64,000 bases of DNA, taken from contig JAVHNS010000007.1 of NCBI GenBank assembly GCA_036872755.1, positions 2,294,001-2,358,000 of the forward strand. Reading direction: 5' to 3'. Below are positions 47,401-62,770 of the stretch, one piece after another (positions within the stretch are counted from its first letter, which is position 1; each line of letters starts with the position of its first letter). A program made the position numbers and the translations under genes. The DNA is from Orbilia blumenaviensis. Its lineage: Eukaryota > Ascomycota > Orbiliomycetes > Orbiliales > Orbiliaceae. The notes below the pieces were generated by a model that saw only the letters and a list, made by a program, of their open reading frames with translations, was not told the DNA's origin and did no database searches.

Positions 47401-49548
47401 CTTCAAGTTTTTGTAAACATCAAAAAGTTTAAATTATTTTAATTATTATATAAATATTAAGATTTAAAATGTTGATAAAATTTATGTTTTCAAAAATTTA
47501 ATATAAAATAGTTTTTTTTATAATAATTTATAAATAATTATTATTAATAGTTAAATATAATGTGAATAAATTTGTTTTTGTAATTTAAAATTATTATTAT
47601 TATTATTAATATAATTTTAATATAAATATATATTTGTAATAAAAGAAAATGAAATAATGGTTATCTATTAAATATTAATAAAAAAATTATCAAAATCTAT
47701 TTTTTTTTTTATTATTAGTAATATCAAATTTAGATCTTAAACTTCTTTTTTTGATTAAATTATTTTCTTAAAAACAGCTTATATTAAATATTAAATAATT
47801 TGTAAAATTTTTTTTTATATAAATTAATAAATTTATAAAAATTCAAAATATTTTTTATAAATTATTAATATTTATTAATTTATAAAATATATTAATTATA
47901 AAATAATAAATGTTATATTTTTATTAGTTATTATTATTATAGTTATATTTATATTTTAAATTTTAGTTTTTTATTATTTTAGTATAATAAATATTATTAT
48001 TATAATTTAAGTTATTAACTTTATATCTATTATATTTATTAATTTTAAATTAAAAATCTTTTAATTTATAAAGATTTTCTAATATTATTTGATTAATATT
48101 ATAAAAATAATAAAATATATAAATAATATATTTATATTTTATTATTATTAATTATTAAATATTTTTTATTTAAAATTATAAAAAAGTAAGTTTATTTTTA
48201 TTATAAAATTTTTATAAATAAAATATTGATTTCCAATTAATAAATTTTATATTTAAGTTTTATAATATTCAATAATATTTTTTAAATAATAAATATTTTT
48301 TACAATTTTTTTGATAATACTAATAAAATAATCTTGATTGGAATTAAATAATTTTATAAAATATTTTATATATTAATAATTTAATTATTTATTAAAATTT
48401 ATTAAAAAATTCTAAATATATTTTTGAATATTTTTATTAGAAAGGAATGGTGTATTTTAAAATTATTAAAAAAAATATTAATTTTAATATTTTTCATAAA
48501 TATTAATTTTATTTAAAAAAAAATATAATTTTTTGTGAATATATTAAAAAGCTTTAGTATTATTATTATAATTTATTATTTTTTTATTATTTATTAAATA
48601 TATTTTTAATATATTATTAACTAACTTTATTATTATATATATTATTAAAGAAAATATTTCTGAATTTTCAGATTTTTAGTGTATTATAAAATATAATATT
48701 ATCAATTTTTAATTATTATTTATTACTTTAAATTAATAAATAAGAATTGTTAAATATTTTTAATCAAATATACAATATTTAATAACAAATAATATTATAA
48801 TTATAAATAACATTTTAACCATAAATTCATTATTATTTTTTATTATTTTTTTTAAAATAAAAATTATTATAATAAATAATTTAATTAAATCTATTTATAT
48901 ATTAAATAATAATAATTTATTAAGATTTATTAAAAAAATATTATAAAATTATAATAAAATAAATTTTAAAGTTAAATTTGTTTTTTTATATATTTATTCA
49001 TCTAACTTTATAAAAATATTAATAAATTATATAATAAATAATAAAAAATTAATAAAAAATAATATTAATAAAAAAGTTATAAAATAATTAATTTTTTTAA
49101 TTAATTTTCTTGTTTTTTTTATTAAATTTAATATTTTATAATTTGATTTTATAAACAAATTCTTTAATATTATTATATTAAATAATATAAAATTTAATAA
49201 ATTGTTATTATCTACTATTATTTTTTATAATAATGTATTTATAATGAAATTTAATAAATTGTTATTATTTATTATTGTTTTTTATAATAATATAATTAAA
49301 ATTTCTATATTTTATTAATTATTAATATATTTATAATATAAATATTATTAAATAATAAAAATTTTATTATAAATAAAAAAAATTTTTTTATTTGTATTAT
49401 TATTTTTTTTATTATTTTATTTTTTATATTTATAATAGTAAATTTTATAAATTTTATAAATTTAATAAATTTCTTTACTTTAACCATAATAATGATAATA
49501 AAAATGTATTAAACAAACAATATTTATTAAAAAATAATATAAATTAAT

Positions 49549-49595
49549 AAAAAAAAAAAAAAAAAAAAAAAAAACAAAAAAAAAAAAAAAAAAAA
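49549..49595. repeat. Poly-A tract interrupted once
   Basis: A run of 26 A (49549-49574), one C, then 20 A (49576-49595). A poly-T tract of similar kind lies at 56653-56676. Such tracts could be tails of retroposed copies, replication slippage products, or assembly artefacts. Confidence 0.85.
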
Positions 49596-52500
49596 TTATC
49601 TCAAAATATAAATTTTAAAAAAAAAATAAAATTATATTTTAATATTTTAAATTCACTTCAGCCAAAATAAAATTGAATAATAAACAGTTAATAGTTGTTA
49701 TTTATTATAATTTATAATTTTATTATAAATAATATTATAAATTTTTAAATTTATATAATTGTTGATTTAAAAATTTATTAATATAAAATTTAAAATTAAT
49801 TATGTTATATAAATAATATTAATAATTAAAATAATTTTATAATAATTATAATTTAATAATTAATAAATAATTAATATTAAATTATAAACATTATATACTT
49901 AATTATTATAATTAATTTAAAATTTTATAATTATTATAATTTTAAATATTTTTATTATATAAAGATTTTAAATTTTTAATAATAATTTAATAAAAAATAA
50001 TTAATATTTTTAAAAAATTTTATATATTTTTTTTTTATTATAAAAAATAAAATTTTAATAAAATAAATTTTTTTTTTAAAAAAAAAAATTAATTAAATGT
50101 ATTAAATGTTTGATATTTATTAAAAAATTATTAAAATTTAAAATTTTAATTTTTAATTAATTATATAATTAATAATTTAAAAATCAAAATTTTTTATACA
50201 TAATTTTTGAAAATAATAATTATTATTTAATATCCAATATAAAATCTTAAAATATTATTTAATATTGTTAATTATATATATATTTAAATATTAATTAATT
50301 AAAATAAAAAAGAAAATAAATATTAAAAATTTTTTAAATAAATTATTTATTATTTTTAATAATAAATTGAAGATTTTTGAGAATATAATATTTAATATTT
50401 AATAAGGTTTTTTAAATAATATCTAAATTAATAATTAAAAAATTCAGAAGTTGTTTATTTAATTTAATATTTTAAATATTAATTTATTAATTTTTTTTTT
50501 AAAATAAAAATAATTGAGTTTTATTATCTTTAACATCAAAATTTGGATTTTTAGTATCATTATTTAAGTTTTTAGTTTTAGATTTTGAACTTTAATTATT
50601 ATTTATGGTTTATTTTTTATTATTTGATAGAATATCCTTTATTTTATTTATAATTATTTATAAAAATAATAATTAAATTAAAATTTTATAAATATTAAAA
50701 GTGAATTTATATAAAAAATTTAAAAAAACTTTTAACAAATATTAAATATTTAAAATAAATTATTAAACAATTATTAAAAAATTAAAATTTTATAATTAAA
50801 AAAGTATTTTTTTTTGATATATAATAAAAATTTAAGAATAAAAATTTATTTAATTAAAAATTTTATATTTTTTTTTTATTTAATATTAATATATTAATTT
50901 TAAAATATTTATTAATTAATTTATTAATATTTTTTATAAATATATAAAATTTTTATAATAATTTAATTAATGTATTTTAATTATATTAAAAAAATTAAAT
51001 TAATTTAATTTTTTATTAAATTAAATATTAATTTTTATATATTTATAAATAATATGATTGTAAATAAATATTTTTAAATTATGGTTATAAATATGTAATT
51101 AATATTTAACATTTTTTAATTTTTTTTTATACTTTTTTTTTAATTTTTTTTTTAATTTAAAATTATAATAAATATAAAATATATTATTATATAAATGAAA
51201 TTATTTCTAAAAATATTTAAAATATTTTATTATTATTTTAATATAATTATAATATTATATAAATAAATAAAATTTAAAATAATTTTAAATATATTAGAAA
51301 AAATTATTAAATATCAAACATTAATCAACTATTAAATATGAAAGAATAATTATAAACACATATAAAAAAATTTATTTAATTATTTTTAACTCTTTTCTTT
51401 ATTATTATATAATTTAATTAAAAAATTTTTGGAATTTAGGAAAGTTAAAATATAATAAAAATTTAATTTAGACTTTATTAAATTTGTTAATATATTTATA
51501 AATTTTTATAAACATTATCAACCATATTAAAATATTTTTAAAAATTTTAAAATAAATCCTATATAATAAATTAAATTTAAATATTTGTAATAATTAGATA
51601 AAAAGTAATTGACAAAAAATTATATTTATATTATAAAAATATTATACATTTATTTTATCAATACATTTTTTTTTATCTATTTTATTAATTATAATTTAAA
51701 ATTTATTTTTAACATTTTTATATTATTTATAATTACATTTAAAATTTTAAAAATTGTATATTTTTAAATTTTGAACATCTATTTTATAAATTAAATAAAA
51801 ATTTGTTTTAATATTAAATAATTTAATATATTTTATATAATCTATAATTTAATTAATTAATTTAAAATAATAACTTTATATTTTTCCATTTTTAAAAAAA
51901 AGTTTAAAAATATGTTTTGAAGAATTTTAAATATTATTTAATAAACATTAAAAATTATCTAATGGTTTTAAGAATTTAAAAATAAAATTTTAAATAACTT
52001 AATTAATTAATAATTTCTAATTTTTAAATAAAAAAATTTTTTTTAAAAAAATTAGTAATAATATAAAAAAAATTTATAAATAATATAATAGTTATAAATA
52101 AACAATTAATAATAAATTAATAATAGTTATATATATTAATTAAGCTTTTTTATTTTTAAAAAAATTTATTAAATATATAATATTAAATATAAAAATATAT
52201 AAAATAAATATTATATTAATTAAGAAAATTTTTTATTAAATAATTAATAATAAATTATAAATATATTTATAATATATTTAATTTATATATTTTATTATTA
52301 ATTTTTTAATTTAATTTTACTATATATATATTTATTTTTATTATTATATTTTTTATAAAATATAATTATTAAATATTTAATATATACTAATTAATAAAAA
52401 AAATAATAAATGTAATTAATTGGATTTTTTCAAAAATATAAAATTATTAATAATCCAAAAATTTTAAAATTATAAATAAATTTTTAAAAATTTAATTATA

Positions 52501-55122
52501 AATTATTACCTATAATATCCAACAATTTTTAAAAAATATAATTTAATAAGAAAAAATTAACATTAAATATTAAAAAACCATTATTAAAATATTTTTTAAT
52601 TTTAAATTTTATAAATTTATTTTAAATAAATTAGTTTACTAGATTATATTTTTATTTATTTTTAAATAAATAATAAAATATATTAAAAAAATTTATATAT
52701 ATAAAATTATTTTATAATAAATATTTAATATTTATATAATACTTTTGTTTAATAAATTCCTTAATTAATATATTAAATTTTTAAATATTTATTAATATTT
52801 TATAATTTTTATTAAATATTAATTAATAATTAATATTATTATTAAATTATATTTATTTATTAATATATTTTTTTATTATATATTAATTATAAAATTTTTT
52901 ATAATTATATTTATTTTTATATAAAAAATATTAAAAAATTTTAATAAATATTTAATATTTTATAATTATTTAATAAATTCTAATTATTTATTAAAATTAT
53001 AAAAATAATATTAATAATATAAAATTATTTTTACAAATAATAAAAAATTAATATATTATTATAATAATTATATTTATTTTTTATTGATAATAAATCTAAA
53101 TTAATTATAATATTTTAATATGAAAATTTTTTTTAATAAAATATATAAAGTAGGGTAAGTTAAAATTAAAAAAAAAAAAAATAGTATATATATAAAAATT
53201 TTATTAATTAATACTTTATTTAAAACATACTATTATTATTTAATAATAATTTTTAATAAATATAAAAAATTAATAATATAAAATTTTAATATATAAAATT
53301 TTATATAAAATATTTAAAACCATAACATTAAAAACATATTAAAAATTAAATTTAAAACTATAAATATAAAATTATTAATAACTATTTATTGTAAATTAAT
53401 TATATAATGTTATTATATATATAATAATTATTATAATACTTAAAATTTTTTTTATTTTATTTAATAATATTATATAAAATAAATTAAAATTTATTTATTT
53501 TTTAATTATATTTTTTTTTATATAAAACAAATATTTTATAAAAACTTTATTTATAATTAATTATTATTTATAATTATTTTATCTTTATATATTTAAAATA
53601 AATTTTAAAAATTTATTTATAACTAATTTTTATTTATAATTATTTTATATTTATAATCTTATATTTATATATTTAAAATAAATTTACAAAATTTATTTAT
53701 AATTAATTATTATTTATAATTATTTTATATTTATATGTTTAAAATAAAATTAAAAATTTAATATTTATATATTATTTATTATATTTTTTTAATATAAATT
53801 TACTAAATTTTTTTTTTTTTTTTATTTTTTTTTAAATTTTTTAAATTTACTAAATAATATAAATTTTAAAAATCTTTAAATTAAAATAAATTTAATATTA
53901 TTATAAATAATAAGTTTTAAAATATTAATTATTAATTAATAAATTTAAAAATTAATAAATATTATTTAATTATTTTAAATAAAATTAATATTAAAAAAAA
54001 AAATAAATACAAAATTTAAAAAAATTTTTAAAATTTAATTAAATTTTATAATTAAATTTTTTTTAAATATAATATTAAATCTTTTATATTAAATCTATTT
54101 TTTTAAAATTTACTATATTTTAAATTATTATTTATTAATTTAATTATATTAAACAAAAATTAGTTTTTTAAAAACTCTCAAAATTTTTTAAAATTTTTTT
54201 TAAAATTTAAAATTAAAAAATTATTATTATATTAATTTTTTAAATATTATTATAATCTAATTTTACATATTTTATTAATTTTAAAACAAATTTTAAAAAT
54301 TATTAATTATTTTAAAAAATATATTAAATATTAATTATTTTCTAATTTTTTTTTATTATTTCCAAATTAATTAAAAATTATTAACAAAAAACTTATTTAT
54401 TTTTTAATTTCTAAAATAATTTTTAATAATTTTATATTTTAAAAAATATTTTTAATTTTTTACTATCTAATAAAAACTTTATATTATTAAAATTTAAAAT
54501 TAAAAATATTATTAAAAAAAAAAACTAAATCTTTAAAATTAACTTATATAAAATAAATAAAAAATTTAATATTTTAATTTAATATATTTTAAATTTTATA
54601 TTAAATTTTAATTATTTATTAATAATTTAAATTAATTATTATTTTAAAAAATTAAAAATATAAATATAATAAAAATAATAATAATATTATTTTTATTAAA
54701 AATAAATTTAATAATATATAATTTAATTTTAATAATCTTTATAATAGTTTTAATAAATTATTAAATATATTAAAAAAAATTAAAAATATTTATTAATATA
54801 TTTTATAATAAACAATAATTTTAAAATTTGAGTTTAAAATAAAAAAGTTTTTAAATAAATTGATAATTTCAACAATTTATATAAACAATAGTGTTAAATA
54901 TTTTAGGTTTGGATTAAAAATAAAAGTATACTATTAAATAATTTTTAAATATTTAAAATTTTTTAGTTAACAAATATTGTTTTAATAGATTTTGTTAAAT
55001 TTTATAAAATTAATTTTTTTACTAATAAAATTTAGGGTAAAAAAATGTTTGATAATTGGAATAATAAATTTATAAGATTAATTAGCATTGTAAAAATAGA
55101 TGGTAATAATCTAGAAAATAAT

Positions 55123-55260
55123 AAAAATAATTTAAATACCTTAAATAATAAAAATAATAATTTGGGTGTTTCAAATAATAAAAATAATAATTTAAATATT
55201 TTAAATAATAAAAAAAACAAAGCCAATGCTTTAAAAAACAAAAATAATTTTTTAAATAAA
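55123..55260 (+). repeat. 30-bp tandem repeat, ten-residue peptide period
   Basis: Units of about 30 bp start with AATAATAAAAATAATAATTT or close variants and follow one another in frame; the first units are complete and the last two diverged. Translated on the plus strand within an open frame of 77 codons (55045-55278, beginning MFDNWNNKFIRLISIVKIDG) they read NNKNNNLGVS, NNKNNNLNIL, NNKKNKANAL and KNKNNFLN. This is the only place in the block where an open frame keeps a regular structure. Confidence 0.75.
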
Positions 55261-56944
55261 AAGTGGAAAATCATATAATATATTTTTAATTAGTAAAATT
55301 AAAAAAAATAAGTTAATATAAACAATCAAAAAAAACATAAATTTATTAATTTTATAATTTATAACCTTTAATTTAATTTTATCAAAATTTTAATAATTCT
55401 TTAAAAATAAAAAAATATTAATTATTTTACAATTAATAATAATAATTTAATTATTAATATTTTTTACACTATCAAAAATCTTATTTTAAATTGTTTTAAA
55501 AAAATAAAAAAAAGTATAAAAAAATTATATTATTTTAATATTTACTAAAAAATTATAATTTTTAAAAATAAAGAGATTATAAATTATATAAAAATAATTA
55601 CAAATGTTAAATATTTAAAAAAAATTTTTAAAAAAAAAATAAAAAATAATGTGAGAGTTAAAATTATTAAAGATATTATATTAAATAAATTTATATATTT
55701 TAAATTTTTTATACATTTATAAATATATTAATAATTTTTATTATTTAATATATATTTTTTTAATAAATAGAGTATTTGTTTTATTTGTTTTAATTTTTTT
55801 ATTAGTTATTATTAGATTTTTAGTGTTGGATATTATTTTTAAGAAAATTATTTTAAAAATTTATTATTTATTTTTAAATGATAAATTAATTTTTATTTTT
55901 AAAGATATTATTATAAATATTTTGAATAATAATATATATCTAATTTAGAATAATAAATTTAATATTGTTTAACAAATATTTTTGAATAATTACTATTATG
56001 TAAATTATTTTTAAATTATTTTAAATAATATTAATAATTTTTATTTTAATTTAAATAATTTATTATATATTTGTTGTTTATTTGGTATTATGTATAAGAA
56101 TTTTAAAAATCATATTATTTTATATTCCAATCAAGATTTAAGGAATTAAATTAAAAATTATAAAAAATTATTAATAAATAAAAAAAGTATTAAAGTTTAT
56201 AAACTATTTAAACTTTATATAATTTTACATAAAGATTTATAAATAAATAATATATTTTTTTTTAAAAAAAATATTTAATTAAATATTAATCATTATTTGG
56301 TGATAATTAGTGGAGATATTAATAAAAATAAAAATAAAAATAAAGTTATTAGGTAATTTTTAAAATTTATATTAAAAAAAAAAAAAGATTTAAATATAAA
56401 AGAAAATTAAAAAGATTTTAATTATCTTAAATAAATTAAAATTTTTGGGGGTTTAATAGTAAACAATAAAAATCAGAAAATAAATGATAAACATCAGAAA
56501 ATAAACTAAAAATTTAAAAAAAATAATATAAAAAATAAAAAAATCCTCAATAAAAATATCAATAATTATAATATATATTACTATAATAAAAAAAAAACAA
56601 ACGGTGAAAATCTGAAATAAGAGAATAAAAACTATGGCAAAATTGATATTAATTTTTTTTTTTTTTTTTTTTTTTTAAAAATTTTATAATCTATTTAAAA
56701 ATACAATTAATAGATTTTGCTATTTCTCTCTAAAAATTTTATTGCAGATTATCAAAATCTACTTATATTTAAACACTAATTTAACTATTAAAAACATAAA
56801 TATAATCACATATATTATAATAATTATCTTAAACTACTAACAATAAACTTCCAACACTATATATTTATTATAAATTGATTTTTAACCATAAACTATTTAG
56901 AATAATTTTAGTCATTACTAAAATTTTTGATATAATTTTATTTA

Positions 56945-57060
56945 ATTTACTTAAGCTGGCAGATTCTCAACATCCACCAATTGCCTTCTAAAGTCCTTGC
57001 CTACTTCCCAGCACTTCATATATTAGCTTCCCAGTTCGCTTAGTTTTTTCCTGATGTTAA
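56945..57060. other. Island of ordinary composition inside the AT block
   Basis: About 115 bases with roughly balanced composition (it contains GCTGGCAGATTCTC and CCCAGCACTTCA). No open frame of note and no recognised element. It may be a late insertion or a protected remnant. Confidence 0.7.
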
Positions 57061-60000
57061 ATTAAAGTTAGTGATAAGTTTTTTATTATATTTCCATTAT
57101 TATATGAAACTAAAAGAAAATAAAAAATTTATGTATATGATGGGCTAATTGTAAATATAAATTTATATTAATAATAATTTGAAAAATGATTAAAATACTT
57201 ATTTTTATAATTTTGATTTCGCATGATGTTATTCTTATTAATTATATAAATATTTATTTTTATGAAATAATAAGATTTTTAAATATAAGAATTTAATTTA
57301 GTACATAATGAATTAAAATTATTTAAAATATAATAATTTTGGTGTAAGGTTATATGTACGAGAATGTGTATATCACAATGGTTAAGAATATAACCTTAAT
57401 TATGATTATAAATTAAAAAACAAGAAATTATATATATAATTATTATTTATACTTTATATATTAAAAAATATGTGTATTATAGTGTTAGGTTGTGGCTTTT
57501 TATTATTTCTAAATTAAAAAAACTAAATTAATGTTGGTCTAAAGATTAAAATTGTTTGAGTAAATTTCCAAATAAATTATTATATATTCATATTATTTAA
57601 ATTAAATAGTTTTAATTATTATATTAATTTTATTATATTTTGTATATTATTATATAAATATATAATTTAATATTATCTTTTTTTAATAGTTTTTAAAACT
57701 TGTTTATTAAAAATTAAATAAGATCTTATTACTACAATTTATATTAAAATTATAATTTTTTTATATAATTTAAAAAGTGTTTTAAAAAATTAATTTTAAA
57801 TTTTAATTTATTAATATTATTATATTATTATAATTTTATATAAATATTTTAAAAATTTTAAATTTAATTACTAAATTTAAGTATATAAAAATAATATATA
57901 ATAAAAATAATATGTTAATTATAAATTTAAAATAAAATTTTATATATATTAAAAATTTTATTTATATATTATAATTTTATAAGAAATTATATATTATAAA
58001 ATTATATAAAAAATTTTAAATTTATTTTATAATAATTTATGATATATTATATTTTAAAAATTTTTAGTATAATATAAATAGTTAATTGTATAAAATTAAA
58101 TTTATTATACTATATATTAATTTATAAGTTTATATTATTATAAAATTTATATTTTATAAATTATAATTTTTAGTAATTGTATTTTATAATTTATAATTTT
58201 AAAATTTATATTTTATAGTTTATAATATAAAAATATAATTATAAATTATATAAATTTTAATTTCTAAAATTTTAAAAAAAATTGAAATTTAATATATAAT
58301 ATTATATTTTATATTTTTTTGTTTTTTTTTTTTTTTTTTTATTTTAAAATTTTTTAATAAATAGTTTTTTTAGATTAATAATTTTAAAATATTTTAAAAT
58401 TTTTAAATTAATAATTTATAATTTTTTTTTTTTTGTTTTATTTTATTTTATAAAATATATAATAATTTTTTTTTATTTTATTTTATTTTTTTTTATTTAA
58501 AAAAATGATTAATTAATTTAGTATATATATTATTAATATTATAAAAATAATTTATATTAATTTTAATTTTTTATTATATATTATATATAATTAATATTAA
58601 ATTGTAAATTTTATTTATTATCTTTTTCCTAATAACTATAATATTTATTTTTATTACCACAAAAAATAATTTAGTATAATTTAGTTTTGTTAATTTAAAA
58701 ATATTAATTTTATAATTATTAATTTTACTATTTAATTTATTACAATTTATAAAAATTATTTTATTTATTTAATTATTCTAATTATAAAAATTTTTATTAA
58801 TATAGTAATTTATTATAATTAATAAAAAATTAATTTTTTTAAAATTATTTTAATTACTATAAATATTATATTAAATTATTTTAATAATATTTTTAATTTT
58901 AATATTCCCTCACAACAAATTATAATTTTAAAATATTTATTGTTTTAAAAAAATTTTTTTATAATTCCTAAACCAAATTTTTTAATTTTATATATTACTA
59001 CATTAAAAAATATATTAAATTTTTTTGTTTTTTATAATTATAAAATTAAAAATTTTTTAATAATTATTAAAAATAATAAAAAAAATAATAATAAAAATAA
59101 CATTATAAAAAATAATAATAAAAATAATAATAAAAAAAATAAAAATAATGAAATTTTTTTTTTTGCAAATAATAATAATATAAAAAATAAAAAAAATAAT
59201 AAAATTAATAAAAATAATAAAAAAAAAATAATAATAAAATTATTTTTTATTATTATAATAAAAATATAAATCACTATAATTTTCACTATAATAAAAAAAA
59301 AAAAAAAAAAAATAAAAATAAGAAAATTTATAAATATAAAATCTCCAAAAAAAAAATTATTTAATTTAATTATATTATAAATAAATTTTTTATATATTAT
59401 TATATTTATTTTTATTAATTTTTTTTTAATTTTTTATAAAAATTTTTTATTTTTTTAAATTTATTTTATTTTTAATAATTTTATTAAATTAATTTATTAT
59501 AATTTTAAAATTTTTAATAATAATTTTAAGTTTTTTTTATAAATTATTATAATTTATAAAATTTTTTAAAATATTTTTTTAAAATTTTTAATTTTAATTT
59601 TAATATATAATAAATATTTTTTAAATTTTTATAATATATTTGTTAATAATTAATTTTTTTATTTAATTAAATAGTATTTTATTTTAATATAATTTTATAT
59701 ATTTTTTTTAAAATTATTTTTTATTAATATTTTTTTTATTTTTTATTCTTTTTTTTTTTTTATTTTAATATATTATAGTTTAAAAGGTGTTAAATAAATT
59801 TTATTTATAATATATAATTTTAAAAATAATATATAAAAAATATTATATTATTTTATTTTTTTAAATAATATTAGTTTATAGGTATATATTTTAATATAAA
59901 TTATAATTTTATATAAATTTAAGAATTTAGTTTTAAATTTTATAAAAAATTATTTAATATTTATATTTTTATTAAAAAATATAATTTTTTATCTAATTTT

Positions 60001-62520
60001 ATATTTTAATATTTTATTTTATTTTAAATTATTATATTTAATTTAATTATTTTAAATTTATTTTATTTTTAATTTATAAGTTTAATATAATAATTTTAAT
60101 TTTTTAATATATTTTTTTATAATTAATATTTTATTTTTTATAAAATAATTTATTTTAAATTATAAATAGTAATTATATTTAATAAAAAATAAAATTATTT
60201 TAATTATTATTTAATAAATATTATTATATATAAATATTATAAGTAAAAATAAGTTAATTTAATTATTTTATTTATAATTATAATAATTTTTTATTAATTA
60301 TTTTAAAATTTAATTAATTTTTTTTATTTAATTATCTATTTTAAAATAAAATATAATGAATTATTTTTTTATAATATTTATTATTTTATAAAAATTTATT
60401 ATAAATTTAAAAATAAAAATTTATTTTTAATTAAATATAAAATTATTTAAAAAATTATTATAAATTAAATATTTTATATAAGTTTATATTAATTTTTTTA
60501 TTTATAATTTATTATAAAATAATATAAAATATATAAATTTAATTAATTTATTTATTATTATTTAAATTATATTAAATTTTAAATTTATATTTTTTAATAT
60601 AAAATTTTATAATAAAGATAATTTAATAATAAAATTTATAAAAATATTGTATTATAATATGTTTAATATTAAGAATAATAATAATTTTTTTTTTTTTAAT
60701 TTTTTAATTATTTTATTTTATTAGTAAATATTATATTTTATAATATATTTGTAAATAAATTTAATATATTTTAAAAAATAATAATTTTTAGAAAATAATT
60801 TTTATATTTTATAATAATTAAAATAATTTATTAAAAAAATATTATATATATAATATATTATATTTTTATATAATTTTAAAATATTAAATATATATAATTT
60901 ATTTTTAAATTATAATATATTATTTTTTTTTAATATATAGTTTATTATATATATTATATTATTTTATTATATGATATTAATAATACATTTTATTTTCTTA
61001 TTTTTAAAATATATTTTCTTAATATTATTAATATTTTATAAAAATTTAATAAATATTAATATTAAAGTATTAAATAATTTATTATATATTATTATAATTA
61101 ATTATTTTATTTTTAGTAATAAAAATAATAATAATTTATTATATTTTTTTATATATTTTATTTAATAAAATAATATATTTATTATTATATTATTTTTTTT
61201 TAAATAATATTAAATAATAAAATTATAATTTGTTAATTTTTTAGATTATTTAATTTATTTTATATTAAATTATTTTAAAATTATAAAATAAATTAAATTT
61301 TAATAATTATTATAAATAATAATTTAAAATTAAATTTTTTTTAAATATATTATTTAGTATTATAATATTTTAATTATTATTAATATTTTTTAATTAAATA
61401 TTTTATAATTTTTTTTTATTTTTAATATTTTTTTATTTTAAAAATAAATAAAATATTAATAATTTTTTTTATTTTATTATAAAAAATAAATTTTAATTTT
61501 AAATTTAAAAATATTAATTTCAATTATAATATATTATTTCCAATTATAATATAATAGTATTATTTTAATTATAAATTTTTTTTTAATATATTTAAATATA
61601 ATTTATTATTTTTTATTTTATTTTTATATTTTTTTTTTTAATAAAAATTTTATAATTAATTTTATTATAATATTATATTTTATAAAAAATTAATAATAAA
61701 AATTTATAAAATTTAAAAAAAATTATAATTATTTTATATTTTGAAAAATTTTTTATTAATATATAATTTTTATTTTATTTTTATTTATTAAAATATTATA
61801 AATTAATATAATAAAATTTAAAAAATTTATTTTTTTTTTATAAAATTTATATTTTTTTGCTTTAATATATAATAATATTGTTTTAAATTATTATAATACA
61901 ATATATATATATTTTATGTAAAATTTATAATTTTTAAAAAAAATCAAAATATTATTTAAATAAATAATAATAAAAATATTTAATAAATTATAGAATAATA
62001 TATTTAATAATAATTAAAAAATTATTAATATATTTATTAATTTAAATAATATTATTAAATATTTATAAAAATTATATTTTATTTTAAATATTATTTTTTA
62101 TTTCTCCCTTATTGTAATATATATTAAATTATAAATTTTTTTTAAATTTAATTTAATAAATATTTTAATATTTTATAATTAATTAAAAAATTTATTTATT
62201 AAAAATAATAAATATTGATTTTTTATTATTATATTATTAAATATTTAGTAATTTATATAGAGTTGTAGTAAATTATCTTTTTTTTTTATAAAAAAAATAA
62301 ATATTTTTGTTAATAAAAAAAATTTATAAATAAAATTTTTTAATTTTATTTTTTTTATATATAATTTTAATACTTTATTTTTAATTAAAAAAAATTTATA
62401 AATTGGTTTAAAAAAAGGTGTGGTATCTTGTATTAATAAAATTTTATAATTTTAAAATTAATATTTTAATAATTTATTTATTATTTTTTTTTTTTTTAGA
62501 TTTATGAAATTAGTATATTT

Positions 62521-62600
62521 TTGTCACGGCCAGTTATACTAGGTATATTTTAGCATGTTAAACATAAGTTTGTTTAACTTTGGATTCAATTCATAGATTA
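62521..62600. other. Island with TGTCACGGCC and a GTTAAAC/GTTTAAC inverted repeat
   Basis: TGTCACGGCC begins at 62522, a sequence typical of the 5' end of fungal Ty3/gypsy-like LTRs. GTTAAAC at 62557-62563 pairs with GTTTAAC at 62572-62578. No matching LTR end or coding region was found. Confidence 0.5.
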
Positions 62601-62709
62601 AATTTATGATATAAATATTTAGATTATAAATTTAGGAATAAATTAGACTAAAATTAAACTATTTGTAAATATGTTGTACCAATAATATATTTCTAAAATA
62701 AATTATATA

Positions 62710-62770
62710 AAAAAACATTATATATAATTTGGTGTGTTATGTATATATAATGTTTTTTGGGGTACATAAC
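62710..62770. repeat. Perfect 17-bp inverted repeat
   Basis: AAAAAACATTATATATA at 62710-62726 is the exact reverse complement of 62742-62758, with a 15-base loop. An overlapping second pair, GTTATGTA at 62736-62743 and TACATAAC at 62763-62770, extends the structure. Confidence 0.9.
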
